Part shown: piece by piece, positions 42,094 through 51,683 of the stretch
How the letters are laid out: each line of letters starts with the position of its first letter
Position numbering within the stretch: the first letter of the stretch is position 1
From: an uncultured Lachnospiraceae bacterium
GTDB lineage: Bacteria > Bacillota > Clostridia > Lachnospirales > Lachnospiraceae
NCBI GenBank assembly: GCA_947644545.1
Contig: CANRZW010000021.1
Location: 1 to 63,666, forward strand
DNA length: 63,666 nt
Direction of reading: 5' to 3'
Program-made: the position numbers and the translations under genes
The notes under the pieces: model-generated
The model's input: only the letters and a program-made list of their open reading frames with translations
Told to the model about the DNA's origin: nothing
Databases searched by the model: none

Positions 42094-43086
42094 TTAGATT
42101 GAGTCTGGTGGCAAATTTGATAATGCAAGCTTCGATTTCGCATCCTTATACTCTTCCACCGTTACTCCCAGGCCATCGCATACTTCCTGCAGCGAAAGCC
42201 CAAAGTTTCTTATCGCCAAGTCTACATTCCTAACTAATGTTTGTCTGGTTCCCTGTTCTATTCCCTTTTCTATTCCCAGTTCCATTCCCTGCTCTATTCC
42301 CAGTTCCATTCCCCTCTGCATACCTCTTTCCAGTCCGATCTCAAGAATACCCATCTTCACAACCTCCCATTCTTCTGACTTCTTTACTTCCTCAACGATT
42401 CTGTCCAGATCCAGGATTCTCTCATCCATTACTGCGATATCAGGATTTGTAAGTGTAGTATGTTTCATATACTGCAGCATGCTGACCAGTTCCTGCCTGC
42501 CGTTCTTGCTCGTCATATTGAGAAAAATCTTAGTCGCACCATCTTCTAACAGCAGATCTGCATCTTCTGCACATTGCTCTCTGAATGTATACATCGCCCG
42601 ATCTCTCTTGAAAATATCTTCCTGTGTAATAAATATAATTACTGTCGAGGGCAGATGTTTATAGCGAGTCTTTTTTCCCGATTTAAGGATTGGCGTATCA
42701 ATCAGACTCTGGTAAAATCTGGAACGCCTGCGGACATCATCTCCACTTGCATCATTCTGCATTTCCATATCAAACTGCCTGTCGTATACGTCCTGCGCCC
42801 ACGCATCCAGACGTATGGCACGTTTCCCGGATCTGTTCAGAATAACCTCCTCCACCCTGACTTCCTTGAGTTTCAGTTCCGGCTCATTCAGAATAATACT
42901 GAGTACATCGGTATAAGCCTCCTTCACTTTCATCACCGATAAGAAAAGTGCAAAATCACTTAGGTTAAGCTCAAATTCCTCCGGGCGCGTCCTGCCTGCA
43001 TCATTCACATGTGCCGTACCGCGTTCTTCCGTTACGAGCCCTGTTCCCTGTACTTGTGTTGTCTTATACTTTTTCTTCTGCTGCAT
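42094..43086 (-). CDS. Rpn-family PD-(D/E)XK recombination-promoting nuclease / putative transposase
   Basis: About 330 residues. The nuclease core is visible as IRLDAWAQDVYDRQFDMEMQ (D, then ExQ), with RRRSRFYQSLID after it and VIIFITQEDIF further on, the standard Rpn/PDDEXK_2 layout. The C-terminal part has a repetitive E-x-G pattern (GMQRGMELGIEQGMELGIEK), which is common in this family. Members cut DNA and promote recombination; they are multicopy in many Firmicutes. I start at the ATG at 43086 with AGAGG seven bases upstream; the longer frame begins with TTG and lacks a site. It marks the upstream border of the glycan island, and a truncated relative marks the other end. Confidence 0.85.
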   Translation of the reverse strand: MQQKKKYKTTQVQGTGLVTEERGTAHVNDAGRTRPEEFELNLSDFALFLSVMKVKEAYTDVLSIILNEPELKLKEVRVEEVILNRSGKRAIRLDAWAQDVYDRQFDMEMQNDASGDDVRRRSRFYQSLIDTPILKSGKKTRYKHLPSTVIIFITQEDIFKRDRAMYTFREQCAEDADLLLEDGATKIFLNMTSKNGRQELVSMLQYMKHTTLTNPDIAVMDERILDLDRIVEEVKKSEEWEVVKMGILEIGLERGMQRGMELGIEQGMELGIEKGIEQGTRQTLVRNVDLAIRNFGLSLQEVCDGLGVTVEEYKDAKSKLALSNLPPDSI

Positions 43087-43151
43087 ATCATACCTCTCTT
43101 TCTTTACACAGGCAGAGAGGCATGATCCGGTCAATTCCCACCGTTGTTCTT

Positions 43152-43389
43152 TTCCTCCCTGCGGTTATTTAGTTATAAGCAAGGAGTTCTCGCAGAGACT
43201 GCTCTGCGTAGAAACGGACTGTAAACTCAATCCATTAAGATATCATAAGAATCTTAGACGTGTTCTTTGCTTGATATGATTGTATCACATTCTTTTTTTC
43301 ATCACAACACCAAATTAAATAAAGTATATTTCAGACAGCTCTCTTAATTATCATCAGACATCATTTTCTAAATCGACACATGATGAAAC
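43152..43389. other. Leader and intergenic region upstream of the Rpn gene
   Basis: This stretch of about 240 bases has no gene. It contains the promoter listed separately and a leader of about 185 bases. The leader has a perfect 7-base hairpin (CGCAGAG, 4-base loop, CTCTGCG) at about 43188-43205 with no T-run after it. I see no known riboswitch. Confidence 0.4.
43279..43307 (-). promoter_or_regulatory. Candidate sigma-A promoter for the Rpn gene and possibly the island
   Basis: On the minus strand TTGTGA (43307-43302) and TACAAT (43284-43279) are separated by exactly 17 bases. This is the best vegetative promoter I see near the upstream end of the island. It lies just after the terminator of the sulfate operon, so it should drive the Rpn gene. 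It could drive the glycan genes as well if the hairpin at 41963-42006 is read through. Confidence 0.55.
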
Positions 43390-43417
43390 AAAAAATCCAA
43401 CTGAACTTATTCAGTTT
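43388..43417 (-). terminator. Rho-independent terminator of the sulfate operon
   Basis: On the minus strand AACTGAA pairs with TTCAGTT around a 4-base loop and is followed by GGA and six T residues. It lies about 30 bases after the stop of the sulfate ABC ATPase gene. Confidence 0.7.
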
Positions 43418-43444
43418 GTTAGACTAAATTGCTCACCAGAGAAT

Positions 43445-44191
43445 TTATTCAACCCTTCTTACCGCCATCAAAGCCTCAAACCGCTCTGCATCCACGAAAT
43501 CTGCCACAAACTCCGTCTGCGGATGTCTGCAGACTTCCTCCGGTGTGCCAATCTGCTCTATCCTTCCCTGATTAGTAATGATGATGGTATCAGCCACCTC
43601 CACAGCCTCTTCCTGATCGTGCGTCACGAAGATACTGGTCACGCCCACTCTTCCGATCATTTCCTTCAGCCATGTCCGCAGTTCCCTGCGCACCTTGGCG
43701 TCAATTGCCGCAAAAGGCTCATCCAGCAGCAGAAGCTGCGGATCAGGCGCCAACGCACGGGCAAATGCCACCCTCTGACGCTGTCCTCCGGAAAGCTGAT
43801 GGGGATACCGCTTCCCGAGATCCTGCATGGAGACCAGCTCCAGTAGCTCTTCCACTCTATCCTTTATTTCCTTTTTATTCTTTTTCTGCACTTCCAGACC
43901 AAAGGCAATGTTATCCGCCACCGTCATATACCGAAACAGCGCATAATTCTGGAAGACGAAACCGATCCCTCTCTTACTCCCCGGTATATCATTCACTCTG
44001 TTTCCATTGATCAGAATATCGCCCGAATCCGGTCTGTCCAGGCCGGCGATCATCCGCAGTATCGTCGTCTTACCGCTTCCGCTCGGACCAAGCAATGCCG
44101 CCAGATGTCCTTTCTGCACCCCGAAGTTCACATCTTTGGATGCCTGAAAACCGTCAAACGTCTTATTGATCCGTCTCATTTCCACATACAT
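43445..44191 (-). CDS. cysA: Sulfate/thiosulfate ABC transporter ATP-binding protein CysA
   Basis: The 248-residue ATPase has Walker A GPSGSGKTT (residues 35-43), the signature LSGGQRQRVAFARAL, Walker B LLLLDEPFAAID and the switch histidine in FVTHDQ. It matches the CysA/PotA-like family but is shorter than the usual 330-360 residues, because the C-terminal regulatory domain is largely missing. It powers import through CysT and CysW, encoded just upstream. Operon position after the sulfate-binding lipoprotein and permeases makes sulfate the likely substrate. The start has GAGGG upstream. Confidence 0.88.
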   Translation of the reverse strand: MYVEMRRINKTFDGFQASKDVNFGVQKGHLAALLGPSGSGKTTILRMIAGLDRPDSGDILINGNRVNDIPGSKRGIGFVFQNYALFRYMTVADNIAFGLEVQKKNKKEIKDRVEELLELVSMQDLGKRYPHQLSGGQRQRVAFARALAPDPQLLLLDEPFAAIDAKVRRELRTWLKEMIGRVGVTSIFVTHDQEEAVEVADTIIITNQGRIEQIGTPEEVCRHPQTEFVADFVDAERFEALMAVRRVE

Positions 44192-44299
44192 TGCCGTTCC
44201 CTCTTCTTACACAAACTATTTCATACCATTCCATCATGACTTCTTGTCCTGTTACCGCTCTTTGTCCTAAGCGCTTCCACAAATCCGGTCTGTACCAAA

Positions 44300-45190
44300 T
44301 CAAATCTTTCTTTTTCTCTCAATAAAGCTTCTGATGATTAAGATTACAACAGCCATAATAACGAGAATCGATGACACCGCAAAAGCGGCCGTCGTATTAA
44401 ACTCATTATACAATATCTCCACATGAAGCGGCAGCGTATTTGTCTTCCCCCGCAGGTGGCCGGATATGACAGATACCGCCCCGAATTCTCCCATCGCACG
44501 CGCCGTACACAGGACAACGCCATAGACCAATGCCCATTTGATATGCGGAAACGTAATCCTGCGAAAGATCATCAGTCCGCCTGCACCCATCAGGGCCGCT
44601 GCCTCTTCCTCGTCTTTTCCCTGCGCATTCATAACCGGAAAAAGTTCTCGGAACACAAAGGGAAACGTGACAAAAATCGTTGCCAGTATGACACCCGGCA
44701 CGGCAAAGACAATCTTAATATCATGTGCTTTCAGGAAATCACCCATCCATCCAATATTGCCAAACGTTAATATGAAGATCAGGCCGGCAATGACCGGAGA
44801 GATCGAGAAAGGAATATCGATCAGTGATGCCAGAACCTGCCGTCCCCTGAAATAGAATTTGGACAGAAGATAAGACGCAAATACGCCAAAGATTGTATTC
44901 ACCGCCACGGCACATACCGTTGCAAACAATGTCAGCTGCAGAGCTCTCACCGTATATTCATCCATAACCGCTTCTTTATATGCCTGCCAGCCGTCCCGCA
45001 GTGCATTTATGAGCACAACGGTCAACGGCATAATAAGCATAACCAGCAGAAACACCGCTGCAATGCCTATCAGAATATATTTTATTGCATGATCCGCATC
45101 ATCCCTGTGCGGTTCGATCACCTTCCTGATCGAATGAATATCATCGCCTACAATATCGTGTTGATAGCTATGCTCTACCTGATCTTGCAT
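44300..45190 (-). CDS. cysW: Sulfate ABC transporter permease CysW
   Basis: About 296 residues with six predicted membrane helices, starting with IKYILIGIAAVFLLVMLIMPLTVVLI. The permease EAA-type loop is EEEAAALMGAGGLMIFRRITFPHIKWAL, and ARAMGEFGAVSVISGH is the usual CysW segment. With CysT it forms the membrane channel of the sulfate importer. A hydrophilic N-terminal extension of about 35 residues precedes the first helix. I choose the second of two adjacent ATG codons, six bases after GGGAG; the first, at 45193, is nearly as good. Confidence 0.88.
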   Translation of the reverse strand: MQDQVEHSYQHDIVGDDIHSIRKVIEPHRDDADHAIKYILIGIAAVFLLVMLIMPLTVVLINALRDGWQAYKEAVMDEYTVRALQLTLFATVCAVAVNTIFGVFASYLLSKFYFRGRQVLASLIDIPFSISPVIAGLIFILTFGNIGWMGDFLKAHDIKIVFAVPGVILATIFVTFPFVFRELFPVMNAQGKDEEEAAALMGAGGLMIFRRITFPHIKWALVYGVVLCTARAMGEFGAVSVISGHLRGKTNTLPLHVEILYNEFNTTAAFAVSSILVIMAVVILIIRSFIERKRKI

Positions 45191-45281
45191 CATAATCTCC
45201 CATTCTAACGCAGCCTGCTTAACCTGGTATTTCCCCAAATCAATCTTCGGGGCAATCCCCCGTCTTCCTTCCCATACCGCA

Positions 45282-46133
45282 TTATGTCCTGCTGAATTTC
45301 TGCATATAAATCTGTACAGAATTAATTATAAGCATCACCACAAAAGAAACCAGCAGCAGCACAAACGCAATTGCCGTCGCATCCTCATATTTATACTGCT
45401 CTAACTTTGCCATAATAAGCAGTGGTGCAATCTGTGTCTTATAAGGAATGTTCCCGGCTATAAACACTACGCTTCCGTATTCTCCGATTCCTCTGGCAAA
45501 GGCAAGTCCGAACCCGGCAATCAATGCCGGGAAGAGTTCCGGCAGAATCACCTTGAAAAAGATGCGCGCCCGGCCGGCCCCCAGCATCATGGCTGCCTCT
45601 TCGTACTGTCTGTCCAGCTTCGCCAAAACAGGCTGCACCGTTCTCACCACAAAGGGAATCCCCACAAATACCATGGCAATCGTGATACCGATCCGCGTAT
45701 AGGCAATCTTAATACCCGCCTTATCAAAAAGAGAACCTATCCATCCCTGATCAGAATAAAGATAGGTCAAAGAAATACCCGCCACCGCAGTGGGCAGTGC
45801 AAACGGAAGTTCGATAATCCCGTCCATTAGCCTTTTCCCCGGAAATTCATAGCGAACCAGAACCCAGGCAAGGATCATTCCAAACAACGCATTCACAAGC
45901 GCGGCGGCAAAAGCACAGGAAAAACTGACGATATAACCGGAAACGATCTGCCGGGATGCGATCACATCCACGAATCCCCGTAAACCCAATCTTCCTGCAC
46001 TGACAAAAACGGATGCCAGCGGAATCAACACGAGCACGCTGAGCATTGAAAGCGTCACCCCAAACGAAAGCCCAAAACCGGGTATCACCCTGACACCACG
46101 CTTATTCTTCACCTTAACAATCTGCTGTTCCAT
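45282..46133 (-). CDS. cysT: Sulfate ABC transporter permease CysT
   Basis: The product has 283 residues with six membrane helices (GLSFGVTLSMLSVLVLIPLASVFV is the first). The EAA loop is YEEAAMMLGAGRARIFFKVILPELFPAL, followed by FARGIGEYGSVVFIAGN, all as in CysT/CysU. It pairs with CysW downstream. AGGAG lies nine bases before the ATG. The gene order, binding protein, CysT, CysW, CysA, is the classical one. Confidence 0.9.
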   Translation of the reverse strand: MEQQIVKVKNKRGVRVIPGFGLSFGVTLSMLSVLVLIPLASVFVSAGRLGLRGFVDVIASRQIVSGYIVSFSCAFAAALVNALFGMILAWVLVRYEFPGKRLMDGIIELPFALPTAVAGISLTYLYSDQGWIGSLFDKAGIKIAYTRIGITIAMVFVGIPFVVRTVQPVLAKLDRQYEEAAMMLGAGRARIFFKVILPELFPALIAGFGLAFARGIGEYGSVVFIAGNIPYKTQIAPLLIMAKLEQYKYEDATAIAFVLLLVSFVVMLIINSVQIYMQKFSRT

Positions 46134-46159
46134 AAATCACAGCTCCTTATATTATCCTG

Positions 46160-47215
46160 CTATTCCTCATAAATCTGGTCGAAGATCGCCCCGTCTTCAA
46201 AGTAAACCCGATAAGCCTCATCCCAGCCGCCAAAATCATCAATCGTAACCAGATTCATATCCAGATCAAACTGTCCAGAAAGCTCCTGCAGGATCGTCTC
46301 TTTAGACGGCCGGTAGTAGTTTTCTCCTGCCAGTCTCTGTGCCTCATCGCTGTACAAATATTCCAGATAAGCTTCGGCCGCTTCCCTCGTTCCATGATCG
46401 TCAACGTTGCTGTCAACGACCGCCACCGAAGGCTGTGCCAGAATACTGACGCTGGGCGTGATGATCTCATACTGATCCGGATATTCTTTCATTGCCAGAT
46501 AAGCCTCATTCTCCCAGGCGATCAGCACATCTCCCTGCCCATTCTCCACGAAAGTGTTCGTCGCGCCTCTTGCACCGGAATCCAGAACCAACACGTTCTG
46601 ATAAAGCTTCTTCATAAACTCTCTTGTCACATCTTCATCATTACCGTCCTGCTCCTGCTGATACGCCCACGCCGCAAGGAAATTCCAGCACGCGCCGCCG
46701 GATGTCTTCGGATTCGGAGTGATAACTTCCACACCGTCCTTGATCAGATCATTCCAATCCTGTATATTCTTCTCGTTTCCCTTATGTACCAGGAATACGA
46801 TCGTTGAGGTGTAGGGCGCGCTGTTACTGTCAAACTCTCCGATCCACCCGCTCTCGATCAACCCCGCTTCTTCGATCGCCGTTACATCATGAGCAAGCGC
46901 CAGCGTTACCACATCGGCCTCATTTCCCTCAATCACCGATCTGGCCTGAGAGCCGGAACCTCCGTGAGACTGTGTTACACTGATCTCCTGCCCGCTCTGC
47001 TCCTTCCAATATTCACTGAACATTTGATTATATGCCGCGTAAAACTCACGAGTCGGGTCGTAAGAAACATTCAGAAGTTCCACCTTCTCCCGATTACCGT
47101 CACCGCTGCCCGAAGCTCCTGTCTCATTGCCGCCGCACCCTGTCAGCACAGTCATGGAGACTACAGTCAAAACCACCAGAATCCTACTACATAAATTCAT
47201 CTTTTTTTGTCTCAT
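46160..47215 (-). CDS. sbp: Sulfate-binding lipoprotein (Sbp/CysP family)
   Basis: About 351 residues. A lipoprotein signal peptide ends in the lipobox LTGC, so the protein should be anchored outside the membrane. The mature part matches the sulfate/thiosulfate-binding family: LLNVSYDPTREFYAAYN, VTQSHGGSGSQARSVIEG, ADVVTLALAHDV, and later NPKTSGGACWNFLAAWAY and GARGATNTFVENGQGDVLIAWENEA. It delivers sulfate to CysT/CysW. I start at the ATG at 47215, which gives a proper signal peptide; the ribosome site is weak and a start five codons later is possible. Confidence 0.88.
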   Translation of the reverse strand: MRQKKMNLCSRILVVLTVVSMTVLTGCGGNETGASGSGDGNREKVELLNVSYDPTREFYAAYNQMFSEYWKEQSGQEISVTQSHGGSGSQARSVIEGNEADVVTLALAHDVTAIEEAGLIESGWIGEFDSNSAPYTSTIVFLVHKGNEKNIQDWNDLIKDGVEVITPNPKTSGGACWNFLAAWAYQQEQDGNDEDVTREFMKKLYQNVLVLDSGARGATNTFVENGQGDVLIAWENEAYLAMKEYPDQYEIITPSVSILAQPSVAVVDSNVDDHGTREAAEAYLEYLYSDEAQRLAGENYYRPSKETILQELSGQFDLDMNLVTIDDFGGWDEAYRVYFEDGAIFDQIYEE

Positions 47216-47302
47216 TCCACTTATTATCCTTACCTTATCATATTGCATTATGCAGTCTGCCGTAAAGCCCGCATTCCCGCGCCCTGGCATTCATTGATTA
47301 CA

Positions 47303-49129
47303 TCAGCCATCCGCCATATCCAGTTTCTCGATCATAAGAGTGACTGCCTCTTCCAGATCCATCTTTTGCGTATCGATCACCAGATCGGGCGCTGATGGTG
47401 CTTCATAGGGACTGGAAATTCCGGTAAAATTAGGGATCTCTCCTTTTCGTGCCTTCTTATACAGTCCTTTTACATCCCGTCTCTCACACTCTGCCAGCGA
47501 TGTGCTGACATATACCTCGAAGAAGTCTTCCCCGATGATATCCCTGGCGTTCTCTCTGTCTTTCCGATACGGAGAAATAAACGCCGTCAGCACGATCAGC
47601 CCTGCATCATTCATCAGTTTGGCCACCTCGGCGATCCTTCTGATGTTCTCCACCCTGTCTACTTCCGTAAATCCGAGATTCCTGTTTAAGCCCATGCGGA
47701 TGTTATCCCCGTCTAACAACATCGTATGCTTACCCATAGCCACCAGTCTCTTCTCCAGGGCATTGGCAAGCGTGGATTTTCCTGAGCCGGACAACCCGGT
47801 GAACCATATGGTTTTCGTAGTCTGATTCTTCTGTTCCGCACGAATCTGTTTCGTAATATCCGTCTCCTGCCATACCAGATTATCAGAGCGGCGCAGTGTA
47901 TGTTCAACCGTACCGCAGGCAGAGGTCATGTTCGTCACTCTGTTGACAAAGATAAAGCTTCCTAAGTCCTTACTGTTCTCAAAGGCGTCAACCACACATT
48001 TCTCCGACAACATGATATCGCATACGGCCAGCTCATTCTTATAAAGCTGCTCGGCCGGAAGCTGGTCTCCACTGTTAACGTCAATCCTGTATTTAATGTC
48101 CATCACGGATGCCGGAAGCAGCCTGGTTCCCAGTTTGATCCAGTAATTTCTTCCTGGCACCAGACTCTCATCATCCATCCACAACAGATTCGCCGTAAAC
48201 AGATTCGCAGATTTCATGGATGCGCTCTTGCAGATAACACAACCCCTGGAGATGTCAATCTCCCGATCCAGCTGGATTGTCACCGGCTGTCCGGCCTGCG
48301 CAGATTCCTTCTTTAGATCCGTTACATAGATCTCTGCCACCTTAGCATGTTCATGGCTTGGCAGCACGGTGATCTCGTCACCGACGCAAACTTCTCCGGC
48401 GCTGATCTGTCCCTGAAATCCCCGGAAACTGTGGTTAGGCCTGCTGACTCTCTGGATCGCCATCACAAACCCATCCTCGGCAGCCAGCCCCGTTATCTCA
48501 ATATTTTCCAGATAGGTCAGCAAAGTCGTACCATGATACCACGGCATCGCGGAGGAGCCGCCTGTAATATTATCCCCTTCCGTAGCGGATACCGGTATCA
48601 TCTGTATGCTCGCTATTTCAAATTCACTTACAAACCGCTTGACTTCCTTTGCAATCTTGTCATAGATGCCCTTGTCGTAATGTACCAGATCCATCTTGTT
48701 GATCGCAAAAACAAAATGCCTGATTCCCATCAGAGAACAGATGCGGATATGTCTTCTCGTCTGGATCAGCATCCCCTGCGTCGCATCGATGAGGATTACC
48801 GCTACATCGGCAAAAGAAGCGCCCACCGCCATATTCCTTGTGTATTCTTCATGTCCCGGCGTATCCGCCACGATGAAGCTTCTCTTCTCCGTAGTAAAAT
48901 ACCGGTATGCCACGTCGATCGTAATTCCCTGTTCCCGTTCGGCCATCAATCCGTCCAGCAGCAGAGAATAATCGATCTTTCCTTCCCGGCTCCCAATCTT
49001 ACTGTCCAGCTCCAGCGCTTTCTCCTGATCCGCAAATATCAGTTTTGCATCATACAGCATATGTCCGATCAAGGTAGATTTCCCGTCGTCCACACTGCCG
49101 CAGGTGATAAATTTCAACAAGCTCTTCAT
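47303..49129 (-). CDS. cysNC: CysN/CysC fusion: sulfate adenylyltransferase GTPase subunit with APS kinase
   Basis: The product has 608 residues. The N-terminal 430 are the CysN GTPase with G1 CGSVDDGKST (residues 10-19), DTPGH (89-93) and NKMD (144-147), followed by two beta-barrel domains. From residue 438 a complete APS kinase follows: Walker A GLSGSGKS (445-452), LLDGDNIR, FISPYR (517-522) and the KGLYKKAR...FTGI block near 554-571. With CysD it makes APS from sulfate and ATP, and its own kinase domain makes PAPS. No APS/PAPS reductase is in the window, so PAPS may serve the sulfotransferase at 27688-28587. It abuts the CysD gene. Confidence 0.93.
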   Translation of the reverse strand: MKSLLKFITCGSVDDGKSTLIGHMLYDAKLIFADQEKALELDSKIGSREGKIDYSLLLDGLMAEREQGITIDVAYRYFTTEKRSFIVADTPGHEEYTRNMAVGASFADVAVILIDATQGMLIQTRRHIRICSLMGIRHFVFAINKMDLVHYDKGIYDKIAKEVKRFVSEFEIASIQMIPVSATEGDNITGGSSAMPWYHGTTLLTYLENIEITGLAAEDGFVMAIQRVSRPNHSFRGFQGQISAGEVCVGDEITVLPSHEHAKVAEIYVTDLKKESAQAGQPVTIQLDREIDISRGCVICKSASMKSANLFTANLLWMDDESLVPGRNYWIKLGTRLLPASVMDIKYRIDVNSGDQLPAEQLYKNELAVCDIMLSEKCVVDAFENSKDLGSFIFVNRVTNMTSACGTVEHTLRRSDNLVWQETDITKQIRAEQKNQTTKTIWFTGLSGSGKSTLANALEKRLVAMGKHTMLLDGDNIRMGLNRNLGFTEVDRVENIRRIAEVAKLMNDAGLIVLTAFISPYRKDRENARDIIGEDFFEVYVSTSLAECERRDVKGLYKKARKGEIPNFTGISSPYEAPSAPDLVIDTQKMDLEEAVTLMIEKLDMADG

Positions 49130-50029
49130 TTAGAAATATCCCTCTCTCTTGCGTCTTTCCATGCTTCCGGCCGCCTCGTGATCGATTACTCTGCTGGTAC
49201 GCTCCGAGGTGATCGCCTGCAACGTCTCCTCTATGATCGCATCCAGCGTATCCGCCTCGGACTCGACGCCGCCGGTCAGAGGATAACACCCCAATGTCCG
49301 AAAACGCACCTTCTTCCACTCTACTTTCTCACCCTGTCCAAGCTGCATCCTGTCATCATCTACCATGATAATATTGCCGTCCCGGTATACCACCGGTCTT
49401 TCTTTCGCATAGTAAAGCGGCACGATCTCTATTCTCTCCTGACGGATATACTGCCAGATATCCTTTTCCGTCCAGTTTGACAGAGGGAAGATCCGGATGG
49501 ATTCGCCCTTTCTGATCTTCGTATTATAAAGTTTCCACATCTCCGGTCTCTGGTTCTTGGGATCCCATGCATGCTGCGCATTCCGGAAAGAGAAAATCCT
49601 CTCTTTCGCCCGGGATTTCTCCTCATCCCGCCTTCCGCCGCCAAAAGCAGCCGTAAACCCATACTGATCCAGGGCCTGTTTCAGCGCCTGTGTCTTCATG
49701 ATATCCGTATAGGCAGAACCATGGTCAAAGGGATTGATCCCGTCTCTTACTCCTTCTTCATTGGTATAGACCAACATCTCTATGCCAAGTTTCTTAGCCG
49801 TCTGATCACGAAAAGCAATCATCTCCTGAAACTTCCAGGTAGTATCAATATGCAGAAAGGGAAACGGCGGCTTCTCCGGGTAAAAGGCTTTGAGCGCCAG
49901 GTGCAGCATGACCGAACTGTCCTTGCCAATCGAATAGAGCATCACCGGCTTCTCACATTCGGCTGCCACTTCCCTCATAATATAGATCGCTTCCGCTTCC
50001 AATTGTTCCAAATGAGTCAACTCTCTCAT
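49130..50029 (-). CDS. cysD: Sulfate adenylyltransferase subunit 2 (CysD)
   Basis: The product has 299 residues of the PP-loop family. The loop is [11 protein letters not shown] (residues 31-41), followed by [16 protein letters not shown] and the conserved [14 protein letters not shown] block. The [19 protein letters not shown] and GYF segments complete the pattern. It adenylates sulfate together with the CysN part of the next gene. It is the first gene of the sulfate operon; the 156 bases before it show no leader RNA that I recognise. A GGGAG lies very close to the ATG. Confidence 0.93.
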   Translation of the reverse strand: MRELTHLEQLEAEAIYIMREVAAECEKPVMLYSIGKDSSVMLHLALKAFYPEKPPFPFLHIDTTWKFQEMIAFRDQTAKKLGIEMLVYTNEEGVRDGINPFDHGSAYTDIMKTQALKQALDQYGFTAAFGGGRRDEEKSRAKERIFSFRNAQHAWDPKNQRPEMWKLYNTKIRKGESIRIFPLSNWTEKDIWQYIRQERIEIVPLYYAKERPVVYRDGNIIMVDDDRMQLGQGEKVEWKKVRFRTLGCYPLTGGVESEADTLDAIIEETLQAITSERTSRVIDHEAAGSMERRKREGYF

Positions 50030-50185
50030 ACTCCCGGCTTAGCCCCTTTCACTAACAGCCTCGCAGATCCGAAGCATTTTCCTGCAATATCCTTCTATTT
50101 ATCCTAACCAGCCATAATGCTGAATACTTCAATACTATATCGACGAATACAGCATATCCCTTTAGCCGTATCAGTTACCGCATCT

Positions 50186-51541
50186 TCACAGAATCTCAAC
50201 ATTCTGTATCATTACCGGTTTCCCGGTCTCCTGATACACCTGTACCACGCTGCTCCTGTCTCCATAATAGGCATCACTCAGCACCACGGCACGGTCAAGT
50301 TCTGCCGTGTCATCATAGATTCCCCACCCTTTCGTCCTGTATTCCTGTACAAGCTTCTCATACTCCGCCCGCATCTGCGGTTTCATGGCCTTAATAGTAC
50401 TTTCCAGCAAAGGATGCGGCCGCCACAGAAGCGCCACCTCCTCCTGCTGCTCCTTGAACGTTTGAAAGACAGATTTCATTTTCTGAAGCATCTTCTCCTC
50501 ACTCTGCAGCATTGCGCCAATGCTCGTATTGTAAAAGATGATCTTCTTCCAGGTACCGTCCGGTTTCTCGATGATCTTCCGCCATGCCTCCGGTATCTCC
50601 ATGCTTTCTCTATTTGTTCTGTGCACCTTGTCCAGTTTCGGAGACCCCAGCCCCAATATCTTCTCTTCCAGCTTCTTTCTGTCCGTATGTTCTCCCGACA
50701 AACCGACTTCTTTCGCCGCTTTCCTATATTCATTGATATAAATTTGCCGCATCTTCTCAGACTGTACGATGACCTTATCCGCCCAGATCGTCCCCGGCAG
50801 GAAACAGAAATGTTTCATGGTATCAATGGCCTCCTGGTTATCCGGCTCGATCTCATCCAGGACGAAATAAGGGATATAGACCAGGCAGTCCGTATACCTT
50901 TTCAGATTACTGCTAAAGTACCGTTCCGGCACACAGGTTACCACATTACATCTGTCATAGGGATTATGAATGTAGATAACATCCGGATGCCTCTGCTCCA
51001 AATCATACGCTTCATAATGAGTGATCTCAATATCAGACGGATATTCGTCTCCTTCATAATGCAGTTCCCCCAGACTGTCATCCGGCAATTTATCATAATA
51101 TGGGATCGGCACCACATAGGCGTCACATTCTTCATCTTCTCTTGCCGCCAGATAGACGCTCTCCAGCGAATCCCACATACTCGCCTTATATGGCAGAAAG
51201 ACCACTTCTTTCCTGAGCCGCATATGCCTGATCGCATTTTCCGCCCGAAGCAGCACTTCCTCCAGATGCTTATAAGCCTTCTGCGGTGAGATCACCTCTA
51301 TCTGTACATTGACCTGATAGAGCCGCTCGCAATACTGCTCGAGAAAGGCAACCGGCTCCGTCCCCTCGCCGTCCAGCTGTTCGATCAGCTCCCCAATCTG
51401 AATCGCTGCATCCTGACAGTCGGTAAGAAGCCCCTGCGCCGCCTGAAAGGCTTTCCCGGACAAATAGTCCCTGCAATGCTGATGCGCCGCGTGCATACTC
51501 GCAACGACTTCCAATATCTGCTGCCTATGAACTTTACGCAT
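50186..51541 (-). CDS. TagB/TagF superfamily (CDP-glycerol glycerophosphotransferase-like) protein next to flagellin
   Basis: The product has 451 residues. The N-terminal 120 are helical. The rest follows a Lachnospiraceae-type branch of the CDP-glycerol glycerophosphotransferase superfamily: VVFLPYKASMWDSLESVY, DAYVVPIPYYD, DVIYIHNPYD, a central ILGLGSPKLDK, then IFYNTSIGAML, VALLWRPHPL and the donor-site VVLSDAYYGDRSSVVQVYQETGKPVMI. The DYSS-type motif of TagF reads DRSS here. It lies directly after the flagellin terminator. In Clostridioides difficile type A flagellin loci a related transferase helps attach a phosphodiester-linked group to the flagellin sugar, so a similar role is possible. 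The start has GGGAGG nine bases upstream. Confidence 0.7.
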   Translation of the reverse strand: MRKVHRQQILEVVASMHAAHQHCRDYLSGKAFQAAQGLLTDCQDAAIQIGELIEQLDGEGTEPVAFLEQYCERLYQVNVQIEVISPQKAYKHLEEVLLRAENAIRHMRLRKEVVFLPYKASMWDSLESVYLAAREDEECDAYVVPIPYYDKLPDDSLGELHYEGDEYPSDIEITHYEAYDLEQRHPDVIYIHNPYDRCNVVTCVPERYFSSNLKRYTDCLVYIPYFVLDEIEPDNQEAIDTMKHFCFLPGTIWADKVIVQSEKMRQIYINEYRKAAKEVGLSGEHTDRKKLEEKILGLGSPKLDKVHRTNRESMEIPEAWRKIIEKPDGTWKKIIFYNTSIGAMLQSEEKMLQKMKSVFQTFKEQQEEVALLWRPHPLLESTIKAMKPQMRAEYEKLVQEYRTKGWGIYDDTAELDRAVVLSDAYYGDRSSVVQVYQETGKPVMIQNVEIL

Positions 51542-51683
51542 ATGTCATTTCCTCCCAAACTGCCTGTCCCTGTCCTGCCTTCCACAAAGATCCGGCAGGC
51601 GGCATCACGATCTTTCCACGAATAGCAGTGCATCCGATCACAGTATACCATACACTTCTCTAAATTCCTATCCCATTTCATCC

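Noticed and set aside
42237..42310. Short-period repeat as a mobile or structural DNA repeat
   Set aside because: It encodes the E-x-G repeat region that is a normal part of the Rpn-family protein.
48347..49480. Plus-strand open frame of 377 codons
   Set aside because: It is antisense to the CysN/C and CysD genes, whose motifs are complete and leave no room for a second gene.
50117..51289. Plus-strand open frame of 390 codons
   Set aside because: It is antisense to the TagF-superfamily gene and shows no family pattern.
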